Source of the DNA: Phyllobacterium myrsinacearum
Lineage (GTDB): Bacteria; Pseudomonadota; Alphaproteobacteria; Rhizobiales; Rhizobiaceae
Assembly: GCF_014138285.1 (NCBI RefSeq)
Contig: NZ_JACGXN010000001.1
Location: forward strand, 919,314-983,313
Length of the DNA: 64,000 bases
Direction of reading: 5' to 3'
Below the pieces are notes generated by a model that was not told where the DNA came from, did no database searches, and saw only the letters and a program-made list of their open reading frames with translations. Position numbers and translations under genes: made by a program. Shown one piece after another: positions 1 to 8,500 of the stretch. The stretch's first letter is position 1; each line of letters begins with the position of its first letter.

Positions 1-152
1 CCATCAGCGATCATGTGAAGGAGCTTCGGGCCGGACCCCGCCAGAGAATTTATAGAATTTTAATAAATTGAAACGCTGAATGAACGACCGGTTCTGCAGG
101 CATTCAGGTTGGAACGCATAGCTTCGCATGAGTTACACAGAAGGTATCCGTC

Positions 153-302
153 ATGCTTGCACAACGTCTTGGCATCGTCTTTTTTATTTTTGTGGCATTT
201 GCCTTATCCTTCGGCAGCTTTGTCAACTACACGGCGAAGTATGGCCGTTACGCGCATCTCGCCTCTCAGGGCAAGGTTATGCAGGACACCGATAGAAACT
301 AA
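153..302 (+). CDS. small single-span membrane protein, 49 aa
   Basis: This short ORF starts at an ATG preceded by a GAAGG ribosome-binding site about nine bases upstream. The product has a hydrophobic stretch at about residues 7-25 (rich in Phe, Ile, Val, Leu and Ala), followed by a polar, basic C-terminal half ending in QDTDRN. That layout fits a one-pass inner-membrane micropeptide with its tail outside or inside the membrane. No family was recognised and no function is proposed. It stands alone: the next ORF lies on the other strand. Support comes from the ribosome-binding site and membrane-segment composition only. Confidence 0.5.
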   Translation: MLAQRLGIVFFIFVAFALSFGSFVNYTAKYGRYAHLASQGKVMQDTDRN

Positions 303-323
303 CCCGTCAATCCCCCATGAGCG

Positions 324-506
324 CTATTGTCTGCGTTTCTCCGCCTTCTCAAGGCGCTTGAGCAGATCGGCAAACTGCGTTGGCAGTTCCTTCTCAGCCT
401 GAGAGAGCCCGGAAGATTGAACCGCGTTGCGAAAATCCTGCCTGACCATCTGTGTGCGTATGACCGTGGCAACCGGTTGACGCGGTATTCCATGTTTTAC
501 AGCCAT
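324..506 (-). CDS. hypothetical small basic protein, 60 aa
   Basis: The minus-strand frame encodes a small charged protein ending in a Lys/Arg/Glu-rich helix (LLKRLEKAEKRRQ). I chose the ATG at 506 because a GGGAAGG ribosome-binding site sits just upstream; the frame could be extended to a TTG at 533. There are no cysteines, no membrane segment and no recognised domain. The C-terminal part superficially resembles the helix of NepR anti-sigma factors, but the NepR core motif is missing and no sigma-factor or response-regulator genes are nearby. Treated as a plausible hypothetical gene. The overlapping plus-strand frame has poorer composition and looks like a shadow. Confidence 0.4.
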   Translation of the reverse strand: MAVKHGIPRQPVATVIRTQMVRQDFRNAVQSSGLSQAEKELPTQFADLLKRLEKAEKRRQ

Positions 507-807
507 GACCCTTCCCATCCATTTCTGGAGCAAGATCGGTATTCATCTGCCGAGGCGTGCCAAACACCTCGAAAACACATTCACTCACACTTGCCTGTCA
601 CATTCCCGGCAATGTTTTTGCCTGGGGTACAACGGGCCGAGGATACGTTCGTTTCAAATTTTACGAGCTTATGGTCAACAAAGCCTGAAGAGCCTGTGTA
701 AAACAGGTTTCAGCAAGCCCGCGTGCATTTATCGACAATTTTATTGGATGCAGCAGGAACCCAAGTGCCGTTGTCGCGTTCTTTCCAAAACCCCAAAAGG
801 ATGTGTC

Positions 808-1734
808 ATGTTGATCCGTGTCGGATATGAAATTGCTATCAAGTGCAACCAGCCAACCCCGATGACGACCTATCTCAATCTGGAGGCAGGACGGCTTTCC
901 GACATTGTTTGCGAGCGTGGCCCAACGGCAGCGCCCTCTGTAAAGCTTGAGAGTTTCCAGGATCTTTTCGGCAACAGCTGCCTGCGCCTCCTGGCACCGA
1001 CAGGCAATCTCTCCTTGAAATACGACGCCGTGGTCGAGGATGATGGTCTGCCCGATCCCATTGACGAAAGTGTGCAGGAATTGACTGTCGACAAGCTACC
1101 GACCGAGTGTCTGGCATTTCTGTCGGCGAGCCGTTACTGCGAAACCGATGAGCTCAGCAATCTGGCATGGAGCCTTTTCGGCCACGTCAAGCCGGGCTGG
1201 ACCCGTGTTCAGGCGATCTGTGATTACGTCAACCAGCGATTGACGTTCAGCTATGGCTTTGCCCGGGCCACGCGGACCGCCGCGCAGGCACATGAGGAGC
1301 GGGTTGGTGTATGCCGTGACTTCGCGCATCTGGCCGTTGCCTTCTGCCGCTGCATGAACATTCCGGCGCGCTATGTGAACGGATATATGGGCGATATCGG
1401 CGTCCCTGCCGATCCTGCGCCGATGGATTTCAACGCATGGTTCGAGGTGTATCTCGGCGGCCGGTGGCACACATTCGATGCCCGTCATAACCAGAGGCGC
1501 ATCGGACGTATTGTTGTTGCTCGTGGACGCGATGCCGCTGATATTCCGCTCATTTACACATTCGGACCACATGAATTGACAAACTTCAAAGTCTGGACGT
1601 TCGAGGAAACCGACCCTTCTTTCTCCAGCCAGCGCTTTGAAAAGATTTCCCTGGTCACGCCCTGGTTCAGCCAACGATGGTCTCGCTTGTCCCGGCATAT
1701 CCAAGCAAGAACCGACGCAGAGAACACCCTATAG
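808..1734 (+). CDS. transglutaminase-like (cysteine protease fold) family protein
   Basis: This 308-residue protein has an N-terminal beta-rich domain (about 1-110) of the kind found in bacterial transglutaminase-like proteins, then a transglutaminase core. The nucleophile is Cys169 in GVCRDFAHLA, followed by the conserved IPARYVNGY and the segment AWFEVYLGGRW leading to an FDARHN motif with Asp224. In the wider superfamily a histidine precedes AW; here the residue is Asn209, and His221 sits a few residues later, so the triad may be rearranged or the enzyme altered. The frame is open far upstream, but the ATG at 808 follows an AAAAGG ribosome-binding site and matches the family start. There is no signal peptide, so it is probably cytosolic. 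Substrate unknown. Confidence 0.85.
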   Translation: MLIRVGYEIAIKCNQPTPMTTYLNLEAGRLSDIVCERGPTAAPSVKLESFQDLFGNSCLRLLAPTGNLSLKYDAVVEDDGLPDPIDESVQELTVDKLPTECLAFLSASRYCETDELSNLAWSLFGHVKPGWTRVQAICDYVNQRLTFSYGFARATRTAAQAHEERVGVCRDFAHLAVAFCRCMNIPARYVNGYMGDIGVPADPAPMDFNAWFEVYLGGRWHTFDARHNQRRIGRIVVARGRDAADIPLIYTFGPHELTNFKVWTFEETDPSFSSQRFEKISLVTPWFSQRWSRLSRHIQARTDAENTL

Positions 1735-1946
1735 CGCGGCTGCGGATCATCGCCCTACAAAAAAGGTGAAGCCGGCTCATAATCCTCGCTCGTCATTGCC
1801 ATATTCTGATGTGTCGCGCGTTCGTTTGCACTGCGGTAAGCTCTTCCGCTGCCGCAAGAAATCGTTTCGGATTGCCATGCCACATTTGCAGAGCTAGCCT
1901 TTGTGCGTCGCGGGATTTTCATTTGATTCAGGGAAGGAAGACTTCC

Positions 1947-2213
1947 ATGCCTTTCGCAAATCCTCCAGAACCGGCCTACTCACAGGATGATTGGGACTTG
2001 ATGCAGGCAGCTTATGACAAAGCGGCGGCAACTCTTCTCATGCAGTCCGGCACGAACGAAGAAGCTCAGATTATCGCCGAAACTGTGATGACGGCTTTCA
2101 ATCGCGGCAATCGCAGCGTGAATTCACTTGCGGCTCTGGCAGTCATAACAGCGATCAATTCACATCCGGCTGTCACTGGAACGGATGCCGAGCCAGAGAA
2201 ACGATATGCGTGA
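1947..2213 (+). CDS. hypothetical protein, 88 aa
   Basis: The ATG at 1947 follows a GGGAAGGAAG ribosome-binding site. The product is soluble and mildly acidic, with a predicted helical body (about residues 15-75) rich in Ala, Glu, Asn and Met, including a run QIIAETVMTAF. There is no signal peptide, no cysteine and no recognised domain. The frame is open upstream to 1809, but that part lacks a ribosome-binding site and has low coding quality. It lies between the transglutaminase-like gene and a small lipoprotein gene, all on the same strand but separated by gaps, so a shared operon is not established. Confidence 0.55.
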   Translation: MPFANPPEPAYSQDDWDLMQAAYDKAAATLLMQSGTNEEAQIIAETVMTAFNRGNRSVNSLAALAVITAINSHPAVTGTDAEPEKRYA

Positions 2214-2308
2214 ATTCTGTACAGTGTTGATCGCCATTCAACTTTGACTTTTATGGGTATTTCCGGCACATGAGCTTCGGATACATCGCTCACGTCGGGG
2301 GTCAGAGA

Positions 2309-2494
2309 ATGAAGTTTATTACCGTCGCGACACTGTTAAGCAGCCTTGCATTGGCCGCCTGCGGCTCCTACGCGTCATGGACACCGCGCAAAACCGAGAT
2401 CACGGCAACAAACCCCATAGAATGCCAGCGTGGCATCGGGATTTGCCCGGAAGCCTATGGCCGTGCCGGGCAAATGCGCGGTGGGAACGGTTAA
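2309..2494 (+). CDS. small putative lipoprotein, 61 aa
   Basis: The N-terminus MKFITVATLLSSLALAACG is a lipoprotein signal peptide: a Lys, a hydrophobic core and a lipobox LAAC with the acylated cysteine at residue 17. The mature part is only about 45 residues and contains two further cysteines (IECQRGIGICPEAYG) that could form a disulfide in the periplasm. The start was moved downstream of the longest frame because the signal peptide begins at 2309. Its stop lies 13 bases from the convergent stop of the minus-strand binding-protein gene. Small outer-membrane lipoproteins of this kind are common in Rhizobiales; the role is unknown. Confidence 0.6.
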   Translation: MKFITVATLLSSLALAACGSYASWTPRKTEITATNPIECQRGIGICPEAYGRAGQMRGGNG

Positions 2495-2507
2495 GCGCCG
2501 AGTCCGG

Positions 2508-3644
2508 TTAGTCTTTGAAGCTGCTCCGAAACTGAACATTTATGTCGTCCACAATGCTTCCGGGGTTCTGACCTCTTTGTAAACCTTGATTGATGCGATC
2601 CGATGCCGATTGCTGAAACGCCATATAGCCGTTGTGGCGTGGGCGCACCCAAGCAGCCTCAAGTGTCTTGCGCGTTGCCAGATAGAAATTGGAGGTGGCC
2701 GCGTTGACTGCGTGATCTTCCCACGCATCTGCATGGCCCGGTTGACCACCCGCCTCCGCATAAAGACCACGCTGCACCTCGCCGCTGGCAATCCAGTAAG
2801 CGAAGTTGACGGCCTCTTGCCGGTGCTCGGAAAACGCGGAGACAGCGATACCTGTTCCACCAAGTGCAGAGCCAACAGGCCCCTTGTCACCAGCGACGGG
2901 AATATCGGCAAAGGCAACAAGATGCGGCCGAAACTTTGGGATAGCATAGTTGACGTAGCCGTAGATCAGAGGTGCTAGCGCAATCTTTGATCCGGTCTCA
3001 GCCATTCGTTCGAGTACGGCAATCGGATCCATCTCGAAACATGCCGGATCAACGAGCGCACTGATTTCGCGCATCATTTCCAGAACCTGAATACCATGTT
3101 CCCGATCGATCAGACCACCTGCCCCCGTTGCACAGGGCGCGCCCAAGTTTCCGCTCAAAGTATAAAAAGTCATAAGTGAATGGGGCGGCCGGAGTGGAAG
3201 CAGTATCCGCCCCTCACGGGCAAGTTCAAGCATTTCGGCCCACGTGCCGGATGGCCGCTCCAAAAGATCGGGACGCCAGGCACAGACCTGTGTTGCCGTA
3301 TCAATCGGAAAGGCCCATTGATGATCTTGCCAATGGTAACTTGGGTAAGATTGCCCGACGCTGCCCTTAAGCAGCGCATGGCGTTCCACCTCCCGGCCCA
3401 CAACATCCAGCGGAGCGAGGCAATTCTCTGCCGTAATCTGTCCGACATGCGGGTGATCAATAACGATCAGATCATATGCCCGGGCGAGTTCCTCTACGGG
3501 AAAGGATTCGAAATCCTGAAGGGAGCGCTTGTCCCATTCAATGGCAATTCCGGTCTTCTCAAGCCAAAGTTTGGAACAGGCAACCATAGGGTCAAAGCCA
3601 CGCGGATGGCTCCACGTCATCCCCTTCAATGTAATTTTACTCAC
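2508..3644 (-). CDS. solute-binding-protein-fold protein without signal peptide
   Basis: The 378-residue product has the look of a family-1 extracellular solute-binding protein: an early lobe with [11 protein letters not shown], then [19 protein letters not shown], a central [17 protein letters not shown] and a C-terminal helix-rich lobe. The N-terminus [16 protein letters not shown] begins directly with the first strand of the fold and carries no signal peptide or lipobox, so the protein should remain cytosolic. The start is GTG at 3644, overlapping the TGA of the CoA-transferase gene (GTGA). No permease or ATPase gene is adjacent. It is the third gene of a cassette with a MaoC-type hydratase and a CoA-transferase, which suggests that it binds or senses a ligand related to their substrate. 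That role is inference. Confidence 0.75.
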   Translation of the reverse strand: MSKITLKGMTWSHPRGFDPMVACSKLWLEKTGIAIEWDKRSLQDFESFPVEELARAYDLIVIDHPHVGQITAENCLAPLDVVGREVERHALLKGSVGQSYPSYHWQDHQWAFPIDTATQVCAWRPDLLERPSGTWAEMLELAREGRILLPLRPPHSLMTFYTLSGNLGAPCATGAGGLIDREHGIQVLEMMREISALVDPACFEMDPIAVLERMAETGSKIALAPLIYGYVNYAIPKFRPHLVAFADIPVAGDKGPVGSALGGTGIAVSAFSEHRQEAVNFAYWIASGEVQRGLYAEAGGQPGHADAWEDHAVNAATSNFYLATRKTLEAAWVRPRHNGYMAFQQSASDRINQGLQRGQNPGSIVDDINVQFRSSFKD

Positions 3645-4804
3645 AGGCCGAACTCCTTGCGGATCGCTTCACTATGCTCACCGATGCGCGGCGCAGCCCT
3701 GTCTGATTTTGCCCGTTTGCCGTTCACCCGAATGGGTGAGCGCGTCGTGAGAATCGAAACGTTGTCCGCCCGCTTCACCGTCTGCAGCATGTCAAGAACC
3801 TTGAAGCCCTCGCTTGCCATCAGCTCTTCCCAGTTCAGTACCTTGGCACACCAGATATCGGCTGGCTCAAGGATCGAAAGCCAGTGGTCCGTCTCCTGAG
3901 TGGCCAGTTTACCGGCGATGATCCGTTTGATTTCATCCCGGGCGGTAAACCAGCTGGCCGGTACATCGCGATAGGGTGCCAGTTCATCAAGTTCGAGAAG
4001 ATCTGCGAGTTTTGGCAACGGTGTCATGGCAAGAGCCAGATAATTGTCCTTGGTTGGATAAACACCATAGGGTGCCGAGAGATAAGCATGGGCGCTGCGG
4101 AAATCAGATCGTTTCGGCAGACGGCGGCCATCATTCAAATGGGTGGTCAGGACTTCAAACTGGAAATCAATGAGCGACTCCAGCAAGCTTGTTTCGATAT
4201 GGCTGCCGGTTCCGCTGATCCCGCGCCTTACCAGTGCGGCCAGAACTCCTTGAACCGTGGCAGCACCCGCCAGCATGTCGGCAACGGCAAGCCCGAATGG
4301 CACCGGGCCCTGACTTTCATCACCGTTCAGCCACATCAGACCCGAGCGCGATTGCGCCAACAGATCCTGACCGGGGCGTCCTACCCACGGGCCTTCCTCG
4401 CCGTAGCCGCTGATGCTGGCATAGACAAGATGTGGATTGATGGCCCTGACCGCTTCGTAGTCGAGGCCCAAACGCTTGATGACACCAGGACGAAAATTCT
4501 GAATCAGGACATCCGCCTTGCCGAGAAGCGTCCGCAGGGAAGCGAGATCGCTCTCATTTTTCAGGTCAATCGCCAAACTTTCCTTGGCACGGTTAATCGC
4601 GTGAAAAATAGTAGAATCGCCACCGATTTCCGTATCGCTCAGATAAAGCCGCCGGGAAAGATCACCGCCATCGGGACGCTCGATTTTGATGACCCGCGCA
4701 CCAAGGTCCATCAGGCGCAGCGACGCATAGGGGCCGGACAGGAACTGGCTCATATCAACGACGAGCAAGCCGTCCAGCGGCAGATCAGTATTATCCGTAG
4801 TCAT
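3641..4804 (-). CDS. CaiB/BaiF-family (class III) CoA-transferase
   Basis: This 387-residue protein carries the class III CoA-transferase signature. It has the N-terminal [16 protein letters not shown] and [14 protein letters not shown], then the catalytic aspartate Asp147 in [16 protein letters not shown], matching the formyl-CoA transferase nucleophile, and a C-terminal part with a typical [10 protein letters not shown] segment. Family members move CoA between organic acids through an aspartyl-CoA thioester. The acid used here cannot be told from sequence. The ATG overlaps the TAA of the upstream MaoC gene by one base and the stop overlaps the binding-protein start, so the three genes are translationally coupled. 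The pairing with a MaoC hydratase suggests activation and hydration of a dicarboxylic or branched acid. Confidence 0.9.
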   Translation of the reverse strand: MTTDNTDLPLDGLLVVDMSQFLSGPYASLRLMDLGARVIKIERPDGGDLSRRLYLSDTEIGGDSTIFHAINRAKESLAIDLKNESDLASLRTLLGKADVLIQNFRPGVIKRLGLDYEAVRAINPHLVYASISGYGEEGPWVGRPGQDLLAQSRSGLMWLNGDESQGPVPFGLAVADMLAGAATVQGVLAALVRRGISGTGSHIETSLLESLIDFQFEVLTTHLNDGRRLPKRSDFRSAHAYLSAPYGVYPTKDNYLALAMTPLPKLADLLELDELAPYRDVPASWFTARDEIKRIIAGKLATQETDHWLSILEPADIWCAKVLNWEELMASEGFKVLDMLQTVKRADNVSILTTRSPIRVNGKRAKSDRAAPRIGEHSEAIRKEFGL

Positions 4805-5355
4805 TATTTCTCGGTCTTTCCAATAAAGTCGGCGGGGTTCTGATATTTAACCGTCTGCAGATGTTCGCAGTAGAGAACGAGCTCGCCCTCATTCTTGAAC
4901 ACCTCGTAGCTCGCGCGGATCAACCCCAGTTCTTTGTAGCGCGGGCGTTTATCAAGATTGGTACGGATCGTGTAAATCGTATCGTTCAGGAAAACCGGCT
5001 TGATGAACCGCAGCTTGTCATAACCATAGGAAAAGGCGTTGACGCAGTTGGTCGCGACAAGGCCAAGTCCCGCAGAAAAAACGAACGCTCCGGCGACCAG
5101 CCTCTTGCCGAAAATGCCTTCGCTCTCAGCGAACATCTGATCCTGCACGTAGGGATGGATGTCAGTGACAAGCGTGTTGAAAAGGTGACTGTCACTTTCG
5201 GATATCGTCCGTCGCAGCGAGCGGATTTTCTGTCCGGCCGGCCAATCCTCATAGAACCAGTTTTCCGCATTCCATACCGGCAGTGCCGCGTGGTCGGCAG
5301 GCATATTTTTCGGGTGGGTCGATGACACACCCACGGTCGGCGCGAAGTCCGTCAT
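4804..5355 (-). CDS. MaoC-family (hot-dog) dehydratase/hydratase
   Basis: This 183-residue hot-dog-fold protein resembles MaoC-like enoyl-CoA hydratases such as mesaconyl-CoA hydratase. It has an N-terminal [22 protein letters not shown] segment, the core [22 protein letters not shown] with the hydratase pocket, [13 protein letters not shown], and the late strands [20 protein letters not shown]. The start is the ATG at 5355 (MTDFAPTV) rather than the longer frame to 5376, because an AGGTG site precedes it and the TGA of the leader ORF overlaps it as ATGA. It begins the cassette with the CoA-transferase and the signal-less binding protein. The classical catalytic D-x-N-x-x-H hydratase-2 motif is not clearly present. 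Confidence 0.85.
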   Translation of the reverse strand: MTDFAPTVGVSSTHPKNMPADHAALPVWNAENWFYEDWPAGQKIRSLRRTISESDSHLFNTLVTDIHPYVQDQMFAESEGIFGKRLVAGAFVFSAGLGLVATNCVNAFSYGYDKLRFIKPVFLNDTIYTIRTNLDKRPRYKELGLIRASYEVFKNEGELVLYCEHLQTVKYQNPADFIGKTEK

Positions 5356-5417
5356 GTCAGCACCTGAAAGGTGCATTCAACTGGCTTTTGGCTCTCAGGA
5401 AAGGACTGAAGTCCCAT
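5352..5417 (-). CDS. 21-codon leader ORF coupled to the MaoC gene
   Basis: An ATG at 5417 has the strongest ribosome-binding site in this neighbourhood (GAGGAGG, eight bases upstream) and opens a 21-codon frame. It starts [10 protein letters not shown] and ends FQVLT, and its TGA overlaps the ATG of the MaoC-type gene (ATGA). This is the standard arrangement for translational coupling. The peptide has no membrane segment and only one cysteine, and no run of a single amino acid that would suggest classical attenuation. It could be a regulatory leader peptide, a tiny functional protein, or the remnant of a longer N-terminal gene. The ribosome-binding site and stop-start overlap are visible; the role is inferred. 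Confidence 0.5.
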   Translation of the reverse strand: MGLQSFPESQKPVECTFQVLT

Positions 5418-5513
5418 TAGATAATCCTCCTCAATCTTCTTTTGTAAATATTATTTTCACATATGGGTATTCCTGACAAGTCATAAAACGCGGGAAAATA
5501 CGCTGCAACTGCA

Positions 5514-5560
5514 AAAAGCCCGATGACCAGACATTTCAATCTGGCCATCGGGCTCTTTTG
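5514..5560. terminator. bidirectional intrinsic terminator
   Basis: An inverted repeat AGCCCGATGACCAG / CTGGCCATCGGGCT with a short AT-rich loop is flanked by AAAAA on the left and TCTTTTG on the right. It can therefore act on either strand. It lies about 95 bases upstream of the minus-strand leader ORF and 25 bases before the stop-side end of the glutathionyl-hydroquinone reductase gene, which it most likely terminates. Confidence 0.8.
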
Positions 5561-5584
5561 TTCAGAAATCTGTAATGCGGAGGG

Positions 5585-6583
5585 CTAACGCATGACGACA
5601 CCCTTGGTCGTCAGATGCTCCCGGTCATGCGGCCGGTCGAAATCAAGCAATGGGCCAGCCGGTACGATGCCCGTCGGATTGACCGAAGCTATGGAGTAAT
5701 ATCCAGCTTTGATATGATCGATTTTCACGGTCTCGCGCACGTTCTCGTACTGATAGAGTTCGCGCAGATAGTTGGAGAGATTGTGATAGTCCTCAAGCCG
5801 CCGGATGTTGCATTTGAAAACACCGTTATAAGCCGCATCGAACCGTACCAGAGTAACGAACAGACGCCAGTCCGCTTCGGTTATATAGTGTCCTGCCAGA
5901 TAGCGATGATCGGACAGATGCGCCTCAACACGGTCAAGCGCTGCGAAGACATTCTGCACCGCTTCATCATAACTCGCCTGCGATTTCGCAAAACCGGCGC
6001 GATAGACACCATTGTTGATGTTGTCGTAGATGAGCGCGTTCCACCGCTCAATTTCAGGTTGCAGGCTCTCGGGATAAAAATCTCTGCGATCACCGGTCAG
6101 CCCATCGAAAGCGGAATTCAGGATACGGATGATGTCGGCAGACTCATTGTTGACGATCTGTCCTTCCCGGCAATCCCACAACACCGGAACGGACACCTTG
6201 CCCGTATAGGTGGGCAGGCTCGCAGTATAGAGCTGGTGCAGATAATGAATGGGGGGCGCCTTTGGTCCTGCATCGACAAGGTTGGTGAAGGTCCAGCCGT
6301 TTTCGCCCAAGGCTGGCTCGGCCACAGCCACACTGATCACGTTTTCCAGCCCCTTGAGATGACGAAAGATCAGCGTGCGTGAGGCCCAGGGGCAAAGATA
6401 TGAGACAAAGAGCTGATAACGACCTGCCTCTGCCTTGAATGTGGGGGTGCCTTCCTTGTCGAGAACTCCATCCGGTGTAATCCAGTTGCGAAACCGGGTC
6501 GGCTCGCGATGGAAGGCTCCGTCTTTCATTTCACTGGCGGCAACGTCGCCCTTGATCCATTGTCCGTTCACCAAGGCTGGCAT
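5585..6583 (-). CDS. yqjG: glutathionyl-hydroquinone reductase (Xi-class GST)
   Basis: This 332-residue cytosolic enzyme reduces glutathionyl-hydroquinones using glutathione. The N-terminal FRNWITPDG and the thioredoxin-like active site YLCPWASRT, with catalytic Cys64, are diagnostic of the YqjG/ECM4 (Xi) GST family. They are followed by the GST C-terminal helical domain, including DRVEAHLSDHRYLAGHYITEADWRLFVTLVRFD. Length matches the family. The ATG at 6583 begins MPALVNGQW, as is typical. It is a single-gene unit downstream of the IlvD-type gene, with a hairpin between them and a terminator at its end. Its likely role is removal of quinone or chlorinated hydroquinone adducts. Confidence 0.92.
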   Translation of the reverse strand: MPALVNGQWIKGDVAASEMKDGAFHREPTRFRNWITPDGVLDKEGTPTFKAEAGRYQLFVSYLCPWASRTLIFRHLKGLENVISVAVAEPALGENGWTFTNLVDAGPKAPPIHYLHQLYTASLPTYTGKVSVPVLWDCREGQIVNNESADIIRILNSAFDGLTGDRRDFYPESLQPEIERWNALIYDNINNGVYRAGFAKSQASYDEAVQNVFAALDRVEAHLSDHRYLAGHYITEADWRLFVTLVRFDAAYNGVFKCNIRRLEDYHNLSNYLRELYQYENVRETVKIDHIKAGYYSIASVNPTGIVPAGPLLDFDRPHDREHLTTKGVVMR

Positions 6584-6627
6584 GTGCTCATTTCCTGACT
6601 GTTCAATTGTGCGTCAGGATCGCATTT

Positions 6628-6653
6628 CATGGGTGGCATTCATACCACCCATG
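6628..6653. terminator. perfect 9-bp hairpin between ilvD and the reductase gene
   Basis: CATGGGTGG and CCACCCATG form a perfect inverted repeat around an eight-base loop, in the 117-base gap downstream of the IlvD-type gene stop. No long T run follows on either strand, so it may be a weak or Rho-assisted terminator or an RNA-stabilising hairpin rather than a strong intrinsic terminator. Confidence 0.4.
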
Positions 6654-6700
6654 CTTTGACAGACTGTTTTTGCCTCCGCGACAATGGCGTAGGCAGGCCC

Positions 6701-8374
6701 CTAATCGGTCACGGCGCCTTCACTGGCGGATTTGGCCAGCTTGGCAAACTTGGCCAGCACACCGCGCGTATAGCGCGGGGCAGGCTGTTGCCACGCCTTC
6801 CGTCGCTCTTCGAGTTCGGCATCGCTGACTTCGAGCTGCAACAACTGCTTGTGCGCATCGATGGTAATCGTGTCGCCTTCCCTGACAAGAGCAATCGTGC
6901 CCCCCTCGAAAGCTTCCGGAGTGACGTGGCCGACCACCATGCCCCAGGTACCACCAGAGAATCGGCCATCGGTGATGAAGCCAACGCTTTCACCAAGGCC
7001 GCGTCCGATGATTGCCGATGTCGGGGCAAGCATTTCGGGCATGCCGGGTCCACCTTTGGGTCCGAGATAGCGCAGCACCAGCACATCGCCCGGCCTGATC
7101 TTGTCGGAGAGGATGGCATCCATCGCAGACTGTTCATCATCAAATACCCGCGCGGGGCCCTGAATTACAGGGTTTTTCAGTCCTGTGATCTTAGCGACAG
7201 CCCCGCCCGTTGCCAGATTACCTTTGAGGATGGCGAGATGCCCTTCCTTATAGAGGGCCTTGTCGATCGGCCTGATGATGTTCTGATCAACTGGCGGTGC
7301 GTCGGGAACATGGGCCAGTTCCTCGGCAATGGTGCGCCCGGTGATTGTCAGGCAATCGCCATGCAGCAACCCGGCATTCAGCAAGATTTTCAGAACCTGC
7401 GGGATGCCGCCAACCTGATGCAAATCCACCGCCATATATTGACCGGAGGGCCGAAGATTGCAGATGACCGGAACCTTGCGGCGCACGCGCTCGAAATCAT
7501 CCAGCGTCCATTCGACTTCCGCCGCATGGGCAATAGCCAGGAAATGCAGCACTCCATTGGTCGAACCGCCTGTAGCCATGATCAGCGATACGGCATTCTC
7601 GATTGAATTGCGGGTGATGATATCACGCGGACGAATCCCCCGGCGCACAGCCTCAACGAGAACGCGCGCGGATTCAGCTGTACTATCCACCTTTTCGGTA
7701 TCCGGATTGGCCATGGTCGATGAGGACATGAGCGACATGCCCAATGCCTCGAACGAAGAGCTCATCGTATTGGCGGTGTACATGCCGCCGCAGGAACCGG
7801 TGGACGGACAGGCATGCCGTTCGATGCCTTCAAAATCCTCCTGAGACATCTTTCCGGCCATGAAGGAGCCTACTGCTTCGAAGGAAGAAACAATGGACAG
7901 GTCTTTGCCCTTCCATTTGCCCGGCTTGATCGTACCGCCATAGACGTAGATTGCGGGAACATTGGTCCGGGCAATGGCCATCATACCACCCGGCATGTTC
8001 TTGTCGCAGCCGCCAAGCACCAGAACACCATCCATCCACTGACCGTTGACACACGTCTCGATGCAATCGGCGATCACCTCGCGCGAGATCAACGAGTATT
8101 TCATGCCTTCCGTGCCCATCGCCATTCCGTCAGAAATGGTCGGCGTGCCGAAGATCTGCGGATTGCCGCCCGCTGCCTTGACGGCGGCCACTGCCGCGTC
8201 GGCCAAAGGCTGCAAACCTGCATTGCAAGGCGTGATGGTGGAATGGCCGTTGGCAATGCCGATCATCGGCTTGTCAAAATCCGCCTTCTCATAGCCCAGT
8301 GCATAATACATGGCCCGGTTGGGTGAGCGCGCTACGCCCTGCGTGATGTGTTTCGAGCGTTCATTAGCTGGCAT
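6701..8374 (-). CDS. ilvD: dihydroxy-acid dehydratase (IlvD/Edd family, short form)
   Basis: The 557-residue protein matches the short IlvD form rather than the 610-residue enterobacterial form. Three cluster-ligand cysteines are visible: Cys50 in ITPCNAG, Cys123 in [10 protein letters not shown] and Cys195 in [14 protein letters not shown]. The C-terminal TDGRFSGGT carries the proposed catalytic serine. The enzyme converts 2,3-dihydroxy-3-methylbutanoate or -pentanoate to the 2-keto acid in valine and isoleucine synthesis; related members dehydrate sugar acids, so the substrate is not certain. The start at 8374 has a GGAGGAATAGTC ribosome-binding site, whereas the longer frame to 8395 does not. 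It is divergent from a LysR regulator, which suggests specific induction more typical of a catabolic sugar-acid dehydratase or a second IlvD. Confidence 0.85.
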   Translation of the reverse strand: MPANERSKHITQGVARSPNRAMYYALGYEKADFDKPMIGIANGHSTITPCNAGLQPLADAAVAAVKAAGGNPQIFGTPTISDGMAMGTEGMKYSLISREVIADCIETCVNGQWMDGVLVLGGCDKNMPGGMMAIARTNVPAIYVYGGTIKPGKWKGKDLSIVSSFEAVGSFMAGKMSQEDFEGIERHACPSTGSCGGMYTANTMSSSFEALGMSLMSSSTMANPDTEKVDSTAESARVLVEAVRRGIRPRDIITRNSIENAVSLIMATGGSTNGVLHFLAIAHAAEVEWTLDDFERVRRKVPVICNLRPSGQYMAVDLHQVGGIPQVLKILLNAGLLHGDCLTITGRTIAEELAHVPDAPPVDQNIIRPIDKALYKEGHLAILKGNLATGGAVAKITGLKNPVIQGPARVFDDEQSAMDAILSDKIRPGDVLVLRYLGPKGGPGMPEMLAPTSAIIGRGLGESVGFITDGRFSGGTWGMVVGHVTPEAFEGGTIALVREGDTITIDAHKQLLQLEVSDAELEERRKAWQQPAPRYTRGVLAKFAKLAKSASEGAVTD

Positions 8375-8442
8375 GACTATTCCTCCCAAGGACATTTTGG
8401 TTCGAAGACCGGATCGTCTCTTTGTTTAGAGCGTTTCCAAAC

Positions 8443-8468
8443 AAGTGTGAAATATATAATTCACGCTT
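8443..8468. promoter_or_regulatory. dyad in the ilvD/LysR intergenic region, candidate LysR operator
   Basis: An imperfect palindrome AAGTGTGAA-N8-TTCACGCTT (eight of nine positions pair) lies centrally in the 126-base divergent region. It contains the T-N11-A style dyad expected of LysR-type binding sites. The AT-rich spacer could also carry promoter elements. The assignment to the adjacent LysR protein is inference from position and symmetry. Confidence 0.45.
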
Positions 8469-8500
8469 GATTAGGTTGTTTTTCATATTACAAACAGAGT

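Noticed and set aside
324-506. Reading the small minus-strand protein as a NepR anti-sigma factor.
   Set aside because: Only the C-terminal helix is vaguely similar; the core motif and the usual sigma-factor/response-regulator neighbours are absent.
505-807. N-terminal extension of the transglutaminase-like ORF by 101 codons.
   Set aside because: The extension has poor composition, many cysteines and no ribosome-binding site, while the ATG at 808 begins the family domain.
3180-4843. Long plus-strand ORFs opposite the CoA-transferase and binding-protein genes.
   Set aside because: They are antisense frames of clear genes and contain no recognisable motif.
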